A stretch of DNA of 55,836 nucleotides from NCBI GenBank assembly GCA_900542905.1, contig UQPF01000016.1, forward strand, positions 1-55,836, in the 5' to 3' direction. The translations under genes and the position numbers were made by a program. Under the pieces are notes generated by a model that made no database searches, was not told the DNA's origin, and was given only the letters and a program-made list of their open reading frames with translations. Positions 23,135 to 32,536 of this stretch are shown in pieces (positions within the stretch are counted from its first letter, which is position 1; each line of letters begins with the position of its first letter). This DNA comes from an uncultured Collinsella sp. GTDB lineage: Bacteria; Actinomycetota; Coriobacteriia; Coriobacteriales; Coriobacteriaceae.

Positions 23135-24070
23135 TTATGCGTCCTTCATCTTGACGTCGAGGGCGTCGCGGAGACCATCACCCAGCAGGGTGAAGGCGAG
23201 CACCGTCGAGAGAATTGCCAGACCGGGCATGATCATCATCCAGGGAGCAGTCAGAAGATACTGCTGACCGTCCTGAATCATGGAGCCCCACGAAGGCGTA
23301 GGCGGAATAACGCCCATGCCGAGGAAGGACAGAGCGGACTCGGTCAGAATGGCGCCACCAATGTTCATGGTCGCGTAGACCACGATGGAGGCGACGGAGT
23401 TCGGGAAGATGTGACGCACAACGATACGAGCATCAGATGCACCCATCGCGCGCGCAGCGTCAACATAGTCGTTTTCCTTGACCGTCAAGATTGCAGAGCG
23501 GAAGACGCGCGCAATCGAAGGCCAGCCGAGAATGCCGATGGCGAAAAAGACGTTCTGAAGACCACGTCCGATAACGGCGATCATGGCGACAACGAAAAGC
23601 ACGTACGGGAACGCCAGGAAGATATCCGCGCAGCGCATGATGATCGTATCCCAGATGCCGCCGTAGAAACCGGCCAGAGCACCCATGACCAGACCAATCA
23701 CCGTGGAGATCGCAGTGGCCATAATACCGACGGAAAGCGAAACGCGTGCACCGTAGATAACGCGAACGAGAATGTCACGACCAAGGGCGTCGGTGCCAAA
23801 CGGGTGCTCTGCACACGGAGCCATCAGCGACGTCTGGGCCATGGTGGTCGAGTCGGAAGCCGTCGGCGAACCGAGCCAGGGCTTAGCCCACAGATCTGCG
23901 GTCAGGGCAACCACAACGACGATGATGATCCAGCAGACACCGATTACGGCGAGCTTGTTCTTACGAAGACGCTTAAAAGCGTCGCCCCACAGCGTGCGGG
24001 ACTTGGCGGGAGCAGATGCGGCCTTGGTGGCGGTAGCCTGCTCCTGAGACTGAGAATCAGTTTCCTGCAT
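23135..24070 (-). CDS. oppC: Oligopeptide ABC transporter, permease
   Basis: A 311-residue inner-membrane permease with an N-terminal Ser/Ala/Gln-rich cytoplasmic tail of about 30 residues, a first membrane helix (LAVIGVCWIIIVVVVALTA), an extracytoplasmic loop ending FGTDALGRDILVRV, and five more helices. The EAA loop, which docks the ATPases, reads DYVDAARAMGASDARIVVRHIFPN. The start at 24070 follows AAGGGAGGTACG. It pairs with OppB to form the channel. Confidence 0.94.
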   Translation of the reverse strand: MQETDSQSQEQATATKAASAPAKSRTLWGDAFKRLRKNKLAVIGVCWIIIVVVVALTADLWAKPWLGSPTASDSTTMAQTSLMAPCAEHPFGTDALGRDILVRVIYGARVSLSVGIMATAISTVIGLVMGALAGFYGGIWDTIIMRCADIFLAFPYVLFVVAMIAVIGRGLQNVFFAIGILGWPSIARVFRSAILTVKENDYVDAARAMGASDARIVVRHIFPNSVASIVVYATMNIGGAILTESALSFLGMGVIPPTPSWGSMIQDGQQYLLTAPWMMIMPGLAILSTVLAFTLLGDGLRDALDVKMKDA

Positions 24071-24084
24071 GAGACGTACCTCCC

Positions 24085-25122
24085 TTAGGCCTTATCCGAC
24101 GGACCGCCAAGGCGGATGCGCGGGTCGAGGAATGCATAGCTAATGTCGACGAGCAGGTTGATCACCATGACGACGACGACGATGAGCGTAACGCCGCCCA
24201 TAACGATGGGCCAGTCACGCATGCTAATGGCGCGATAGACCTCATAGCCGATACCGGGCCAGTTAAAAACCGTCTCGGTCAGGATGGCGCCCGAAAGCAT
24301 GCCGCCAAAGTCGACACCAATATAGGTAACGACGGGGATGAGTGCATTCTTAAGCGCATGCTTGATGATGATCGCGCGATTGGAGAGACCCTTGGCTTTT
24401 GCCGTACGGATGTAATCCTGGTTCATGACGTCAAGTAGCTGCGAGCGCATAATGCGGGCAGCATAAGCGGTCGAAACCGAAGCCAGCGTAATGGTCGGAA
24501 GCACATAGTGCATCCAATCCTGATACTGAGAGCTGGCACCGCCGGCACCCGAGATCGGCATGGAGAATGCACCGCCCGTGGCGTCCTTGAGAATGACGCC
24601 AAAGAACAGTTGCAGCAACATACCGAGCCAGAAGGCCGGGACGGCAACGAGGATCGACGTGGTGAGCGTTACCAAAATATCCCAGAAGGAATAACGCTTT
24701 ACCGCCGAAATGATACCCGCACCGATACCCATGATTGCCTCGAGCACGATGGCGCACGCGGCAAGTTTGACCGTATACGGATACTTCTGGGCAAAGATTT
24801 CCGTAACCGGCAGCTTGCGCTGATACGAATTGCCCAGATCGCCATGAAGCAGGCCGTTCATGTAATACAAGTAACGGTCCACGAGCGACGTTTGAACGGG
24901 GTCGCCGTTCTCGTCAAGGATCGCGTTGCCGTCCTCGTCCGACTGGACCAGGTGATAGCGGACGCGAAGCTGAAGCTCCACCTCGGGGGACAGAGCCTTG
25001 TCTCCACCGATCAGCTTGATCGGATCTCCCGGCACGATATTCTGGAGGGCGAACAAAATCAGCGTAACGCCCAAAAACACCGGGATGAACTGAAGCACAC
25101 GTTTAACGATGTACTTACCCAT
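24085..25122 (-). CDS. oppB: Oligopeptide ABC transporter, permease
   Basis: A 345-residue permease starting MGKYIVKRVLQFIPVFLGVTLI, with the ENIVPGDP-like NIVPGDPIKLIGG loop and EAA motif DYIRTAKAKGLSNRAIIIKHALKN. The external loop between helices 1 and 2 is long (about residues 35-110) and charged. Fourteen bases separate it from oppC. The start has GGGGAG upstream. Confidence 0.94.
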   Translation of the reverse strand: MGKYIVKRVLQFIPVFLGVTLILFALQNIVPGDPIKLIGGDKALSPEVELQLRVRYHLVQSDEDGNAILDENGDPVQTSLVDRYLYYMNGLLHGDLGNSYQRKLPVTEIFAQKYPYTVKLAACAIVLEAIMGIGAGIISAVKRYSFWDILVTLTTSILVAVPAFWLGMLLQLFFGVILKDATGGAFSMPISGAGGASSQYQDWMHYVLPTITLASVSTAYAARIMRSQLLDVMNQDYIRTAKAKGLSNRAIIIKHALKNALIPVVTYIGVDFGGMLSGAILTETVFNWPGIGYEVYRAISMRDWPIVMGGVTLIVVVVMVINLLVDISYAFLDPRIRLGGPSDKA

Positions 25123-25152
25123 ACCACTCCCCTATCTAGGGATTAACCTAAA

Positions 25153-25182
25153 TGGGATGCCGATCGCCAGACCGGCATCCCA
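25153..25182 (-). terminator. Hairpin between oppA and oppB
   Basis: Near-perfect 10-bp stem TGGGATGCCG with its complement, without a following T run. Such stems after a binding-protein gene often protect its mRNA and lower expression of the downstream transport genes. Confidence 0.6.
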
Positions 25183-25278
25183 AAATTACCATCAGCCAGT
25201 TTACCCCAGGTTAGGGAGAACTGTATGTTTCCCATGAGGTCTACGTAAATACTTGACCCTCACGGAAGCTGCAAACTC

Positions 25279-26955
25279 TTAGGCGAGCTCAGCGGTACCC
25301 AGATCGGCGTGCTTCTGCGGATCGACATAGAGGTGCTTGATGCGATCGGAGCCGGCGATGGTGTGCGTGTAGAACATCACCGGGATGACCGGGCAGTCGG
25401 CAGCGACCATTGCATCGGCCTCCTGCATCTTAGCGACGCGCTCTTCGTCGTCAACCGTGGTACGGGCCTCGTCGACCTTGGCGTCGAACTCGGGGTTGTT
25501 GTAACCAGAGCGGTTGTCGCCACCGAGGGAGTCGGAGTGGAACAGCGGATACAGGAAGTTGTCCATGATCGGGTAGTCGGCAATCCAGCCCAGACGACCG
25601 AACTGATAGTTAAAGTTCTGATACTGCTCGAGCAGGGCAGACCACTCGGGGGTATCGGAGACAGCGGTAACGCCAACCTTGGCGAGGTCGCCGATGATGG
25701 ACTCCATGATCTCCTTGTGGCCACCGTCCTGGTTGTAGGACAGAGTCACGTTAATGCCACGATCGCCGTTAGCACCAGCGGGAGCAACCTTGTCGAGGTA
25801 CTCGTTAGCCTTGTCGACGTCGTAAGCGCAGAACTCCCATGCGCCCTCCTTGTAGCCATCGATGCCCGGAGGAACAATGCCGTCGGCAGGGGTACGGGTG
25901 CCCTTGAAGATGGTCTTGCAGATGGCCTCACGGTTGATGGCCAGGGAGATACCCCTGCGCAGGTCGGCGTTGTTGAACGGCTCGGCCGTGTTGTTGCAGG
26001 TCAGGTAGTAGGTGGAAGGCTCGGCGCCGAGCAGCATGCGCTCGCCGTCACCCATGGTGTAGCCGTCCTTGGACACGCCGCGATCCTTCTTGGCAGCGTC
26101 GATCTGAGCAACGGGAACGTCGCAGACATCGAGGTTACCGGCCTGGAACTCCTTGTAAGCGGTCTCCATGTCCTTGATGACCTGGAAGTGGATGCCATCG
26201 ATCTTGGCCTTGTCGCCATAGTAATCGTCGAACTTCTTGAGGTTGATCTCCTGACCATCCTCCCACTTGCCGTCCATCATGAACGGGCCGTTACCGACCG
26301 GTGCAAGGTAGAAGCTCTTGACATCGGACTCGGCGCACTCGGGAACCGGGGCCAGAGCCGGGTGAGAGGCGACGAAGGGGAAGTCGGCGTAAGCGGAAGA
26401 CAGCTTGACGACGAGGGTCTCATCGTCGGGGCAGGTAACACCGCTGAGCTCAGTAGCGTTACCGGCAAGCAGGTCGTCATAGCCCTCGACCATGGAAAGG
26501 TGATAGGAGACCTCGGAAGGGCCGTACTCGGTAGCGATGGCCGACTTGGTGTTGACCAGACGCTCCCAACCGAGCTTGAAGGACTTGGAGGTAACGTCGT
26601 CACCGTTGTGGAACTTGGCCTTCTTGATCTTGAAGGTAAACTCGGTGGCGTCGTCGTTAGCCTCAAAGGACTCGCAAGCCAGCGGAACGATCTCGCCCTT
26701 CTCGGCGTCATAAGAGGTCAGAGCGTCAAAGAGCTGGTACTCGACCTGAGTGCCCTGGTCCTCCTGGACATTGTAGGGGTCGATGCAGACCGGGTTGTTG
26801 ATGTAGAAGTTCAGCGTCGAACCGGACTCAGAACCGGAAGCGTCGCCGCCCTTCTTGCCGCATGCGGCAAGAAAAGCCATGGAGCTCGCAGCGAGGGTGC
26901 CGCCAACAAAGGCGCGACGACCCATAACGGGCTGGTGGAACATAGAATCAGCCAT
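25279..26955 (-). CDS. oppA: Oligopeptide-binding lipoprotein (SBP family 5)
   Basis: A 558-residue extracytoplasmic solute-binding protein. The N-terminus MGRRAFVGGTLAASSMAFLAAC has twin arginines (R13, R14), a hydrophobic stretch and a lipobox with Cys32, so Tat export and lipid anchoring are likely. SBP_bac_5 features include YEPL-like domain entry YDAEKGEIVPLACESFE, FTFKIKKAKFHNGDDVTSKSFKLGWERL, and the later LRRGISLAINREAICKTIF. It would bind peptides for OppBCDF encoded downstream. The start has AAGGAGG upstream. The gap of about 290 bases before it should hold the operon promoter, which was not pinned down. Confidence 0.94.
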   Translation of the reverse strand: MADSMFHQPVMGRRAFVGGTLAASSMAFLAACGKKGGDASGSESGSTLNFYINNPVCIDPYNVQEDQGTQVEYQLFDALTSYDAEKGEIVPLACESFEANDDATEFTFKIKKAKFHNGDDVTSKSFKLGWERLVNTKSAIATEYGPSEVSYHLSMVEGYDDLLAGNATELSGVTCPDDETLVVKLSSAYADFPFVASHPALAPVPECAESDVKSFYLAPVGNGPFMMDGKWEDGQEINLKKFDDYYGDKAKIDGIHFQVIKDMETAYKEFQAGNLDVCDVPVAQIDAAKKDRGVSKDGYTMGDGERMLLGAEPSTYYLTCNNTAEPFNNADLRRGISLAINREAICKTIFKGTRTPADGIVPPGIDGYKEGAWEFCAYDVDKANEYLDKVAPAGANGDRGINVTLSYNQDGGHKEIMESIIGDLAKVGVTAVSDTPEWSALLEQYQNFNYQFGRLGWIADYPIMDNFLYPLFHSDSLGGDNRSGYNNPEFDAKVDEARTTVDDEERVAKMQEADAMVAADCPVIPVMFYTHTIAGSDRIKHLYVDPQKHADLGTAELA

Positions 26956-27195
26956 GCCATCCTCCTTATGAGATAGGACAAAGAAATGTTCAGTCGGACA
27001 TATGTCGAGACAATCCGATCCGAACCATCAAAACGCCGCCCGCTGCTATGGCTGGTTATGCACAACGGACCAACGTTTCGCAATACAGTAGCGCATTTTA
27101 TGCACGATTTGGGGCTAATTCCGGTTAACGGTCGAGAATTTCTTTAGTTGGGCGAAGTATGTGGGGATATTTTGACTCTGTTACAAATATGTAAA

Positions 27196-27223
27196 CAAAA
27201 AGGGTCCCGCACCTGCGAGACCC
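27196..27223 (-). terminator. Terminator after secG
   Basis: Minus strand: GGGTCTCGCA-ggt-GCGGGACCC followed by TTTTTG, 25 bases after the secG stop. Confidence 0.9.
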
Positions 27224-27248
27224 ATTGAAATCGTATATACGCCGATGC

Positions 27249-27503
27249 TTAGTAGCCGACGATACCCTGCGGGAAGAAGAACATGCACAGGACGACGCAC
27301 ACGGCAAAAACAACGGCCATAATTACCGTCAAGCGATCGAGGTTCTGCTCCATGACGCCCGTGGCAGAGCTGGAGTTGTACAACGAGCTAGCGATCATAT
27401 CCGAAACGCCGGTGCCCTTACCGGAATGCATCAGGACGAGAATCGTCAGCGCCACGGCAGAGACAGCCCAAACGACAAACAGAAGAATCTGGAACGGACC
27501 CAT
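27249..27503 (-). CDS. secG: Preprotein translocase subunit SecG
   Basis: An 84-residue membrane protein with two helices (about residues 4-24 and 58-78) and the SecG hallmark between them: LVLMHSGKGTGVSDM. SecG assists SecYE during protein export. It follows the glycolytic genes on the same strand, a common order in Gram-positive genomes, but has its own 160-base upstream gap and the gpmI terminator before it, so it is probably a separate unit. Confidence 0.93.
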   Translation of the reverse strand: MGPFQILLFVVWAVSAVALTILVLMHSGKGTGVSDMIASSLYNSSSATGVMEQNLDRLTVIMAVVFAVCVVLCMFFFPQGIVGY

Positions 27504-27607
27504 AGATAAGCTCCTTAATAGAACAGTTCAAACTCCAGTACTGTACCACAATCCCCCGCTCTCCCCTACCTGCCACTCAAGGACGGGGTGGAAATGGCAG
27601 AAATACC

Positions 27608-27642
27608 AAAAAGGGGGTTGTCCGGTTGTGGACAACCCCCTT
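27608..27642 (-). terminator. Terminator after gpmI
   Basis: Perfect stem AAGGGGGTTGTCC with complement around a six-base loop, followed on the minus strand by TTTTT; about 25 bases after the gpmI stop. Confidence 0.92.
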
Positions 27643-27667
27643 ACTAGAAAACGGTATTTGTTTTCTC

Positions 27668-29221
27668 TTAGGCCTCGGTGGCGAGCACGCGGCCCGTCAT
27701 CTCGGCGGAAGGCTCAATACCAGCCATGGTGAGCATGGTCGGAGCGATATCGGAAAGACGGCCGTCCTCGATACCGGTGAGCTTGGCCTTCTCATCAACG
27801 ATGATGAACGGCACGCGGTTGGTGGTGTGAGCCGTAAACGGATGCTTGGAACCGTCGGAAGCAACGTCAAACATGTGATCGGCGTTGCCGTGGTCGGCGG
27901 TAATCAGCGCAAAGCCGCCCTTGGCGAGAATCGCCGGGACAACCTTGGACAGGGCATCGTCAACAGCCTCGACGGCCTTAACGGCGGCGTCGAAGACACC
28001 GGTGTGACCAACCATGTCGCAGTTCGCGAAGTTCACGATGTAGAAATCAGCGCGATCCTCGTTGATGGCGGCGACAAGCTTCTCGGTAACCTCGGGAGCG
28101 CTCATCTCGGGCTGCAGATCGTAGGTAGCGACCTTGGGGGAAGCGACGAGCACGCGCTCCTCGCCCTCCTTGGGCTCCTCGATGCCGCCGTTGAGGAAGA
28201 ACGTCACGTGGGCGTACTTCTCGGTCTCGGCGGTGTGCAGCTGCTTCAGGCCATTGGCGGCGATAACGTCGGCCAGGACGTTCTCGGGGAACGTCTTGGG
28301 GAAGGCGACCTCGACGTCAAACGTCGGATCGTACTCGGTCATCGTCACAAAGTGAGAAAGCTTGATCTGCTCGCGCTCAAAGCCGTCGAACTCCTTGTCC
28401 GTGAACACGCGGGTCATCTGACGAGCGCGGTCGGGACGGAAGTTGAAAAAGATAGCCGCGTCGCCCTCGTGGATGCCCTCGTTGTGGGCAGCGAAGGGCT
28501 CGACGAACTCGTCGCCGCGCGGATCCTTCTCGTAGTAGGCCTTGATACCGGCAACGGGGTCGGTATCAGCATCGGACGCGTTGACCATGACGTCGTAGGC
28601 GCGCTGGATGCGCTCCCAACGATTATCGCGGTCCATGGCCCAATAACGGCCCGAGACAGTGGCAACGCGAGCGTCGCAACCGGTCTCCTCGGAGATCTTA
28701 GCCAGGAAGGCGCAGAACTCACTCATGTAACCGGCACCGGACTGCGGGTCAACGTCGCGACCATCCATGAAGGCGTGGACGCGAACAGTCTTGACACCGT
28801 GCTCGGCAGCCATCTTGACCAGAGCCTCGACGTGGTTCATGTGAGAATGAACACCGCCCGGGCTCATAAGGCCCATGAGGTGGAGAGTCTTACCGTCAGC
28901 CTTGACGTCGTCCATAGCCTTGACAAAAACCTCGTTCTTGGCGATGGAGCCGTCCTTGATGGCGTTGTTGATGCGCGAAAGCTCCTGGAACACGATGCGT
29001 CCGGCACCGATGTTGAGGTGACCCACCTCGGAGTTACCCATCTGGCCATCGGGAAGACCCACGTCCTCGCCCGAAGCGCCGAGCGTGGTGTGGGGGTACT
29101 TCTCGTACAGGCTATCAAGGAAGGGCGTCTTGGCAGCGGCGACGGCGTTCTCGCCATCGGCCGGAGCAAGGCCGCAACCATCCATGATGATCAGGAGTGC
29201 AGGAAGATGACGCTGTGCCAT
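27668..29221 (-). CDS. gpmI: 2,3-bisphosphoglycerate-independent phosphoglycerate mutase
   Basis: Interconverts 3- and 2-phosphoglycerate using two Mn ions. Of 517 residues, the alkaline-phosphatase-like domain opens LLIIMDGCGLAP and includes GNSEVGHLNIGAGR with the phosphorylated Ser; the inserted transferase domain has VHAFMDGRDVDPQSG; the closing metal-binding region is ALITADHGNADHMFD and PFTAHTTNRVPFI. It starts five bases after the tpiA stop and ends in a clear terminator, closing the glycolytic operon. Confidence 0.97.
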   Translation of the reverse strand: MAQRHLPALLIIMDGCGLAPADGENAVAAAKTPFLDSLYEKYPHTTLGASGEDVGLPDGQMGNSEVGHLNIGAGRIVFQELSRINNAIKDGSIAKNEVFVKAMDDVKADGKTLHLMGLMSPGGVHSHMNHVEALVKMAAEHGVKTVRVHAFMDGRDVDPQSGAGYMSEFCAFLAKISEETGCDARVATVSGRYWAMDRDNRWERIQRAYDVMVNASDADTDPVAGIKAYYEKDPRGDEFVEPFAAHNEGIHEGDAAIFFNFRPDRARQMTRVFTDKEFDGFEREQIKLSHFVTMTEYDPTFDVEVAFPKTFPENVLADVIAANGLKQLHTAETEKYAHVTFFLNGGIEEPKEGEERVLVASPKVATYDLQPEMSAPEVTEKLVAAINEDRADFYIVNFANCDMVGHTGVFDAAVKAVEAVDDALSKVVPAILAKGGFALITADHGNADHMFDVASDGSKHPFTAHTTNRVPFIIVDEKAKLTGIEDGRLSDIAPTMLTMAGIEPSAEMTGRVLATEA

Positions 29222-29226
29222 ATGTC

Positions 29227-29994
29227 CTACTCGCCTGCCTTGACGACCATAGAGGCGAAGTCGGCAGCCTTGAGCGAAGCGCCGCCCACGAGGGCGCCGT
29301 CAACGTCGGGCTTGGCGACGAGCTCGGCGATGTTGCCGGGCTTGGCGGAACCGCCGTAGAGAACGCGGATGCCGTTGGCGAGCTCCTCGCCGAACATCTC
29401 CTTGAGGGTCTCACGGATAGCGCCGCAGACCTCCTGAGCGTCCTCGGCGGTAGCGGTCTTGCCGGTGCCGATGGCCCAGATGGGCTCGTAGGCGACGACG
29501 ACCTGCTTGGGGCAGGTGATCTCAAGGCCAGCAAGGCCAGCCTTGACCTGGTTCACGACGTGCTCGACATAGGTGCCAGCCTCGCGGACCTCAAGGGACT
29601 CGCCGCAGCAGAAGACGGGAACAAGACCGGCGGCAACGAGAGCCTTAGCCTTCTTGTTCTGGTCCTCGTCGGTCTCGTGGAAGTAGTCGCGACGCTCGGA
29701 GTGACCGATGATGCAGTAGGTGCAGCCAGCGGACTTGAGCATGTCGCAAGAAGACTCACCGGTGAAGGCACCCTTGGCCTCCCAGTACACGTTCTGTGCA
29801 CCGAGGGCGATGGGGGCAGCCTGAATGCGGTCATGAACCGTGGTGATGTCGATGGTCGGAGGGCAGACGAGCACCTCGACGCCAGCCGGAACCTCGGGCA
29901 GAGCCTGAGCCAGCTCGTCGGCGAGCTTGGCGGCCTCGGCGACGTCGTTGTTCATCTTCCAGTTACCAGCGATAAGAAGGGTGCGATTAGGCAT
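29227..29994 (-). CDS. tpiA: Triosephosphate isomerase
   Basis: A 255-residue TIM barrel: LLIAGNWKMNN holds the N-K catalytic pair start, CTYCIIGHSERRDYF the His, VVAYEPIWAIGTGKTAT the catalytic Glu and flexible loop, and RVLYGGSAKPGN the phosphate site. It interconverts dihydroxyacetone phosphate and glyceraldehyde-3-P. Its ATG (29994) overlaps the end of pgk by eight bases, implying coupled translation. Confidence 0.97.
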   Translation of the reverse strand: MPNRTLLIAGNWKMNNDVAEAAKLADELAQALPEVPAGVEVLVCPPTIDITTVHDRIQAAPIALGAQNVYWEAKGAFTGESSCDMLKSAGCTYCIIGHSERRDYFHETDEDQNKKAKALVAAGLVPVFCCGESLEVREAGTYVEHVVNQVKAGLAGLEITCPKQVVVAYEPIWAIGTGKTATAEDAQEVCGAIRETLKEMFGEELANGIRVLYGGSAKPGNIAELVAKPDVDGALVGGASLKAADFASMVVKAGE

Positions 29995-31177
29995 CGAGAA
30001 GCGCCTCCACTCCGGGCAGGGCCTTACCCTCGACGAGCTCCATGGAAGCGCCACCACCGGTGGAGATCCAGCTCATCTTGTCGGCCAGGTTGAACTTGTT
30101 GACAGCTGCGACAGAGTCACCACCGCCGATGATCGAGGTGCAGTCAGCCTCGGCGACAGCCTCGGCGATAGCCTGGGTGCCGTGAGCGAAGTTATCGAAC
30201 TCGAAGACGCCCATGGGGCCATTCCAGAACACGGTCTTGGCACCCTTGACGGCCTCGGCGTAAAGCTCCTCGGTCTTGGGGCCGATGTCCATACCCTCAC
30301 GATCGTCGGGGATAGCGTCGGAAGCGACAACCTCGGGGACAGCGTCCTCGCCAAAGTGATCGGCAACGCGGTTGTCGATGGGGAGCAGGATCTTGACGCC
30401 CTTCTCCTCGGCCTTCTTGAGCATCTCGCCGGCGCGCTCGACCCAGTCCTCTTCCTTGAGGGACTGGCCAACGGACAGGCCCTGAGCCAGGAAGAAGGTG
30501 TAGGCCATGCCGCCACCGATAATCAGGGTGTCAGCGGAGTCGATGAGGTGATCGAGAACGCCGATCTTGGAGGAAACCTTGGAACCGCCGACGATAGCGA
30601 CGAAGGGGCGCTCGGGCTCGGCGAAAATGCCGGTCAGCGTGTCGACCTCCTTCTCAAGCAGGAAGCCAGCGACGGCAGGCAGGTAAGCGGCGGGGCCCAC
30701 GACGGAACCCTGGGCGCGGTGAGCGGTGCCGAAGGCATCGAGAACGAAGACGTCACCATAGGAAGCGAGCTTCTTAGCGATCTCGGGGTCGTTCTTCTTC
30801 TCACGCTTATCGAAGCGGACGTTCTCGAGAACGAGAACCTTGCCCGGCTCGACGGCAGCGACGGCCTCGGCAGCCTTCTCGCCGTAAGTGTCTGCGACAA
30901 AGGCAACGTCGAGACCAGAGAGCTCGGCGAGCTTCTTGGCGACGGGCTCGAGGGACAGCTCGGGCTGGAAGCCGGTGCCATCGGGACGGCCGAGGTGGCT
31001 CATGAGGATGACGCGAGCGTTGTGCTCAACGAGATAGTTGATGGTGGGCAGGGCAGCCTTGATGCGGGTGGTGTCGCCAACGACGCCATCCTTGATAGGC
31101 ACGTTAAAGTCAACGCGGACGAGAACGCGCTTTCCGTCGACATCGATGTCGCGGACGGTCTTCTTGGTAAAGGCCAT
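29987..31177 (-). CDS. pgk: Phosphoglycerate kinase
   Basis: A 396-residue kinase making ATP from 1,3-bisphosphoglycerate. Signature RVLVRVDFNVPIKDG and SHLGRPDG at the N-domain, LENVRF with the substrate Arg, FVLDAFGTAHRA, and nucleotide-binding VAIVGGSKVSSKIG, FWNGPMGVFE and IIGGGDSVAAV in the C-domain are seen. The ATG at 31177 follows AAAGG; a frame to 31213 is not preferred. A hairpin separates it from gapA upstream. Confidence 0.97.
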   Translation of the reverse strand: MAFTKKTVRDIDVDGKRVLVRVDFNVPIKDGVVGDTTRIKAALPTINYLVEHNARVILMSHLGRPDGTGFQPELSLEPVAKKLAELSGLDVAFVADTYGEKAAEAVAAVEPGKVLVLENVRFDKREKKNDPEIAKKLASYGDVFVLDAFGTAHRAQGSVVGPAAYLPAVAGFLLEKEVDTLTGIFAEPERPFVAIVGGSKVSSKIGVLDHLIDSADTLIIGGGMAYTFFLAQGLSVGQSLKEEDWVERAGEMLKKAEEKGVKILLPIDNRVADHFGEDAVPEVVASDAIPDDREGMDIGPKTEELYAEAVKGAKTVFWNGPMGVFEFDNFAHGTQAIAEAVAEADCTSIIGGGDSVAAVNKFNLADKMSWISTGGGASMELVEGKALPGVEALLDA

Positions 31178-31234
31178 GTTTGCTTCTACCTTTCGTACGT
31201 GTCTGCCTCCCATTACGGCAGACGATTTCTTATA

Positions 31235-31284
31235 AAAAGGGCGCGACCCTAGGGTGTAAGCCCTATAAGGCCGCGCCCTTCTTT
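31235..31284 (-). terminator. Hairpin between gapA and pgk
   Basis: Long interrupted stem (AAGGGCGCG with CGCGCCCTT, and inner CCTAGGG/CCCTA pairing), followed by a TTTTTA run on the minus strand. It may end part of the transcripts after gapA, giving extra gapA message. A second small stem GTCTGCC/GGCAGAC at 31202-31224 lies in the pgk leader. Confidence 0.7.
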
Positions 31285-31317
31285 AGACGCTCAATGAGCT
31301 ATTCGCTAAAAGCTAAA

Positions 31318-32343
31318 TTAAGCAACGAACTTCTCGAAGTACTTGATGGTGCGGACCATCTGAGAGGTGTAGGAGTTCTCGTTGTCGTACCAAGAGGTGA
31401 CCTGAACGAGGGTCTGGCCGTTGCCGAGGTCAGAGCACATGGTCTGAGTGGCGTCGAAGATGGAGCCGTGGGTCTCGCCGACGATGTCGCGGGAGACGAT
31501 CTGGTCCTCGTTGTAGGCGAAGGTCTCGGGGATGGTCTCGGCGTAGGCCTTCATGGCAGCGTTGACCTCGTCGACGGTGACCTTCTTGTCAACGACGGCG
31601 TAGAGGTTGGTCAGCGAGCCGGTCGGCGTCGGGACGCGCTGGGCGGCACCGATGAGCTTGCCGTTGAGCTCGGGGAGAACCAGGCCGATGGCCTTGGCAG
31701 CGCCCGTGGTGTTCGGGACGATGTTCTCGGAGCAGGCGCGGGAGCGACGGAAGTTGCCCTTGCGCTGCGGGCCGTCGAGCGGCATCTGGTCGCCGGTGAA
31801 GGCGTGGATGGTGGTCATGATGCCGGACACGATGGGAGCGAAGTCGTTCAGACCCTTGGCCATCGGGGCGAGGCAGTTGGTGGTGCAGGAAGCAGCGGAG
31901 ATGATGTTGTCCTCAGCGGTCAGCGTCTCATGGTTGACGTTGTACACGATGGTGGGCAGATCGCTGCCGGCCGGAGCGGAGATGACGACCTTCTTGGCGC
32001 CAGCGTTGATGTGGGCCTGAGCCTTAGCCTTGCTGGTGTAGAAGCCGGTGCACTCGAGAACGACGTCGACGTCGAGGTCGCCCCAAGGCAGGTTGTTGGC
32101 GTCGGCCTCCTTGTAGATCTTGATCTCCTTGCCGTCAACGGTGATGGAATCCTCGCCAGCAACGACCTCGTGATCGCGAGCGTAGTTGCCCTGCGTGGAG
32201 TCGTACTTCAGCAGGTAAGCGAGCATATCGGGAGAGGTGAGGTCGTTGATAGCGACGATCTCGGAGCCCTCATGACCGAACATCTGACGGAAAGCCAGAC
32301 GACCGATGCGACCGAAGCCGTTAATAGCAACCTTTACTGCCAT
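31318..32343 (-). CDS. gapA: Glyceraldehyde-3-phosphate dehydrogenase
   Basis: A 341-residue NAD-dependent enzyme: VAINGFGRIGRLAFRQ forms the NAD site, ISAASCTTNCLAP holds the catalytic Cys, and the C-terminus SWYDNENSYTSQMV is typical. Asp in VAINDL favours NAD over NADP. ATG 32343 follows AAAGGAGACACA; a longer frame to 32445 includes the promoter region and is rejected. First gene of the glycolytic run. Confidence 0.97.
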   Translation of the reverse strand: MAVKVAINGFGRIGRLAFRQMFGHEGSEIVAINDLTSPDMLAYLLKYDSTQGNYARDHEVVAGEDSITVDGKEIKIYKEADANNLPWGDLDVDVVLECTGFYTSKAKAQAHINAGAKKVVISAPAGSDLPTIVYNVNHETLTAEDNIISAASCTTNCLAPMAKGLNDFAPIVSGIMTTIHAFTGDQMPLDGPQRKGNFRRSRACSENIVPNTTGAAKAIGLVLPELNGKLIGAAQRVPTPTGSLTNLYAVVDKKVTVDEVNAAMKAYAETIPETFAYNEDQIVSRDIVGETHGSIFDATQTMCSDLGNGQTLVQVTSWYDNENSYTSQMVRTIKYFEKFVA

Positions 32344-32477
32344 TGTGTCTCCTTTCGTAAGGCCCCCGCGAGCTACAGCGCCCGCCGTTGAGGCCCACAA
32401 ACTAACCACTCGCCTAATATACCTTTTTTTTGACTTGAATTTCACGAGAATGCTCGAAATTGAAAATCAAATTTACG

Positions 32478-32491
32478 TTAAAACGTTTTAA
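32478..32491. promoter_or_regulatory. Palindromic operator candidate upstream of gapA
   Basis: Perfect 14-bp palindrome TTAAAACGTTTTAA, 135 bases before the gapA start. The AACGTT centre is the kind bound by LacI/CcpA-type repressors. A TATATT hexamer for gapA lies downstream at 32416-32421 (minus strand), and a similar AAACGTTTT sits in the sat promoter. Confidence 0.5.
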
Positions 32492-32536
32492 AGACTAAAA
32501 TAGCAGCTAAATCCATATATAAGTCGTTACTTCAAA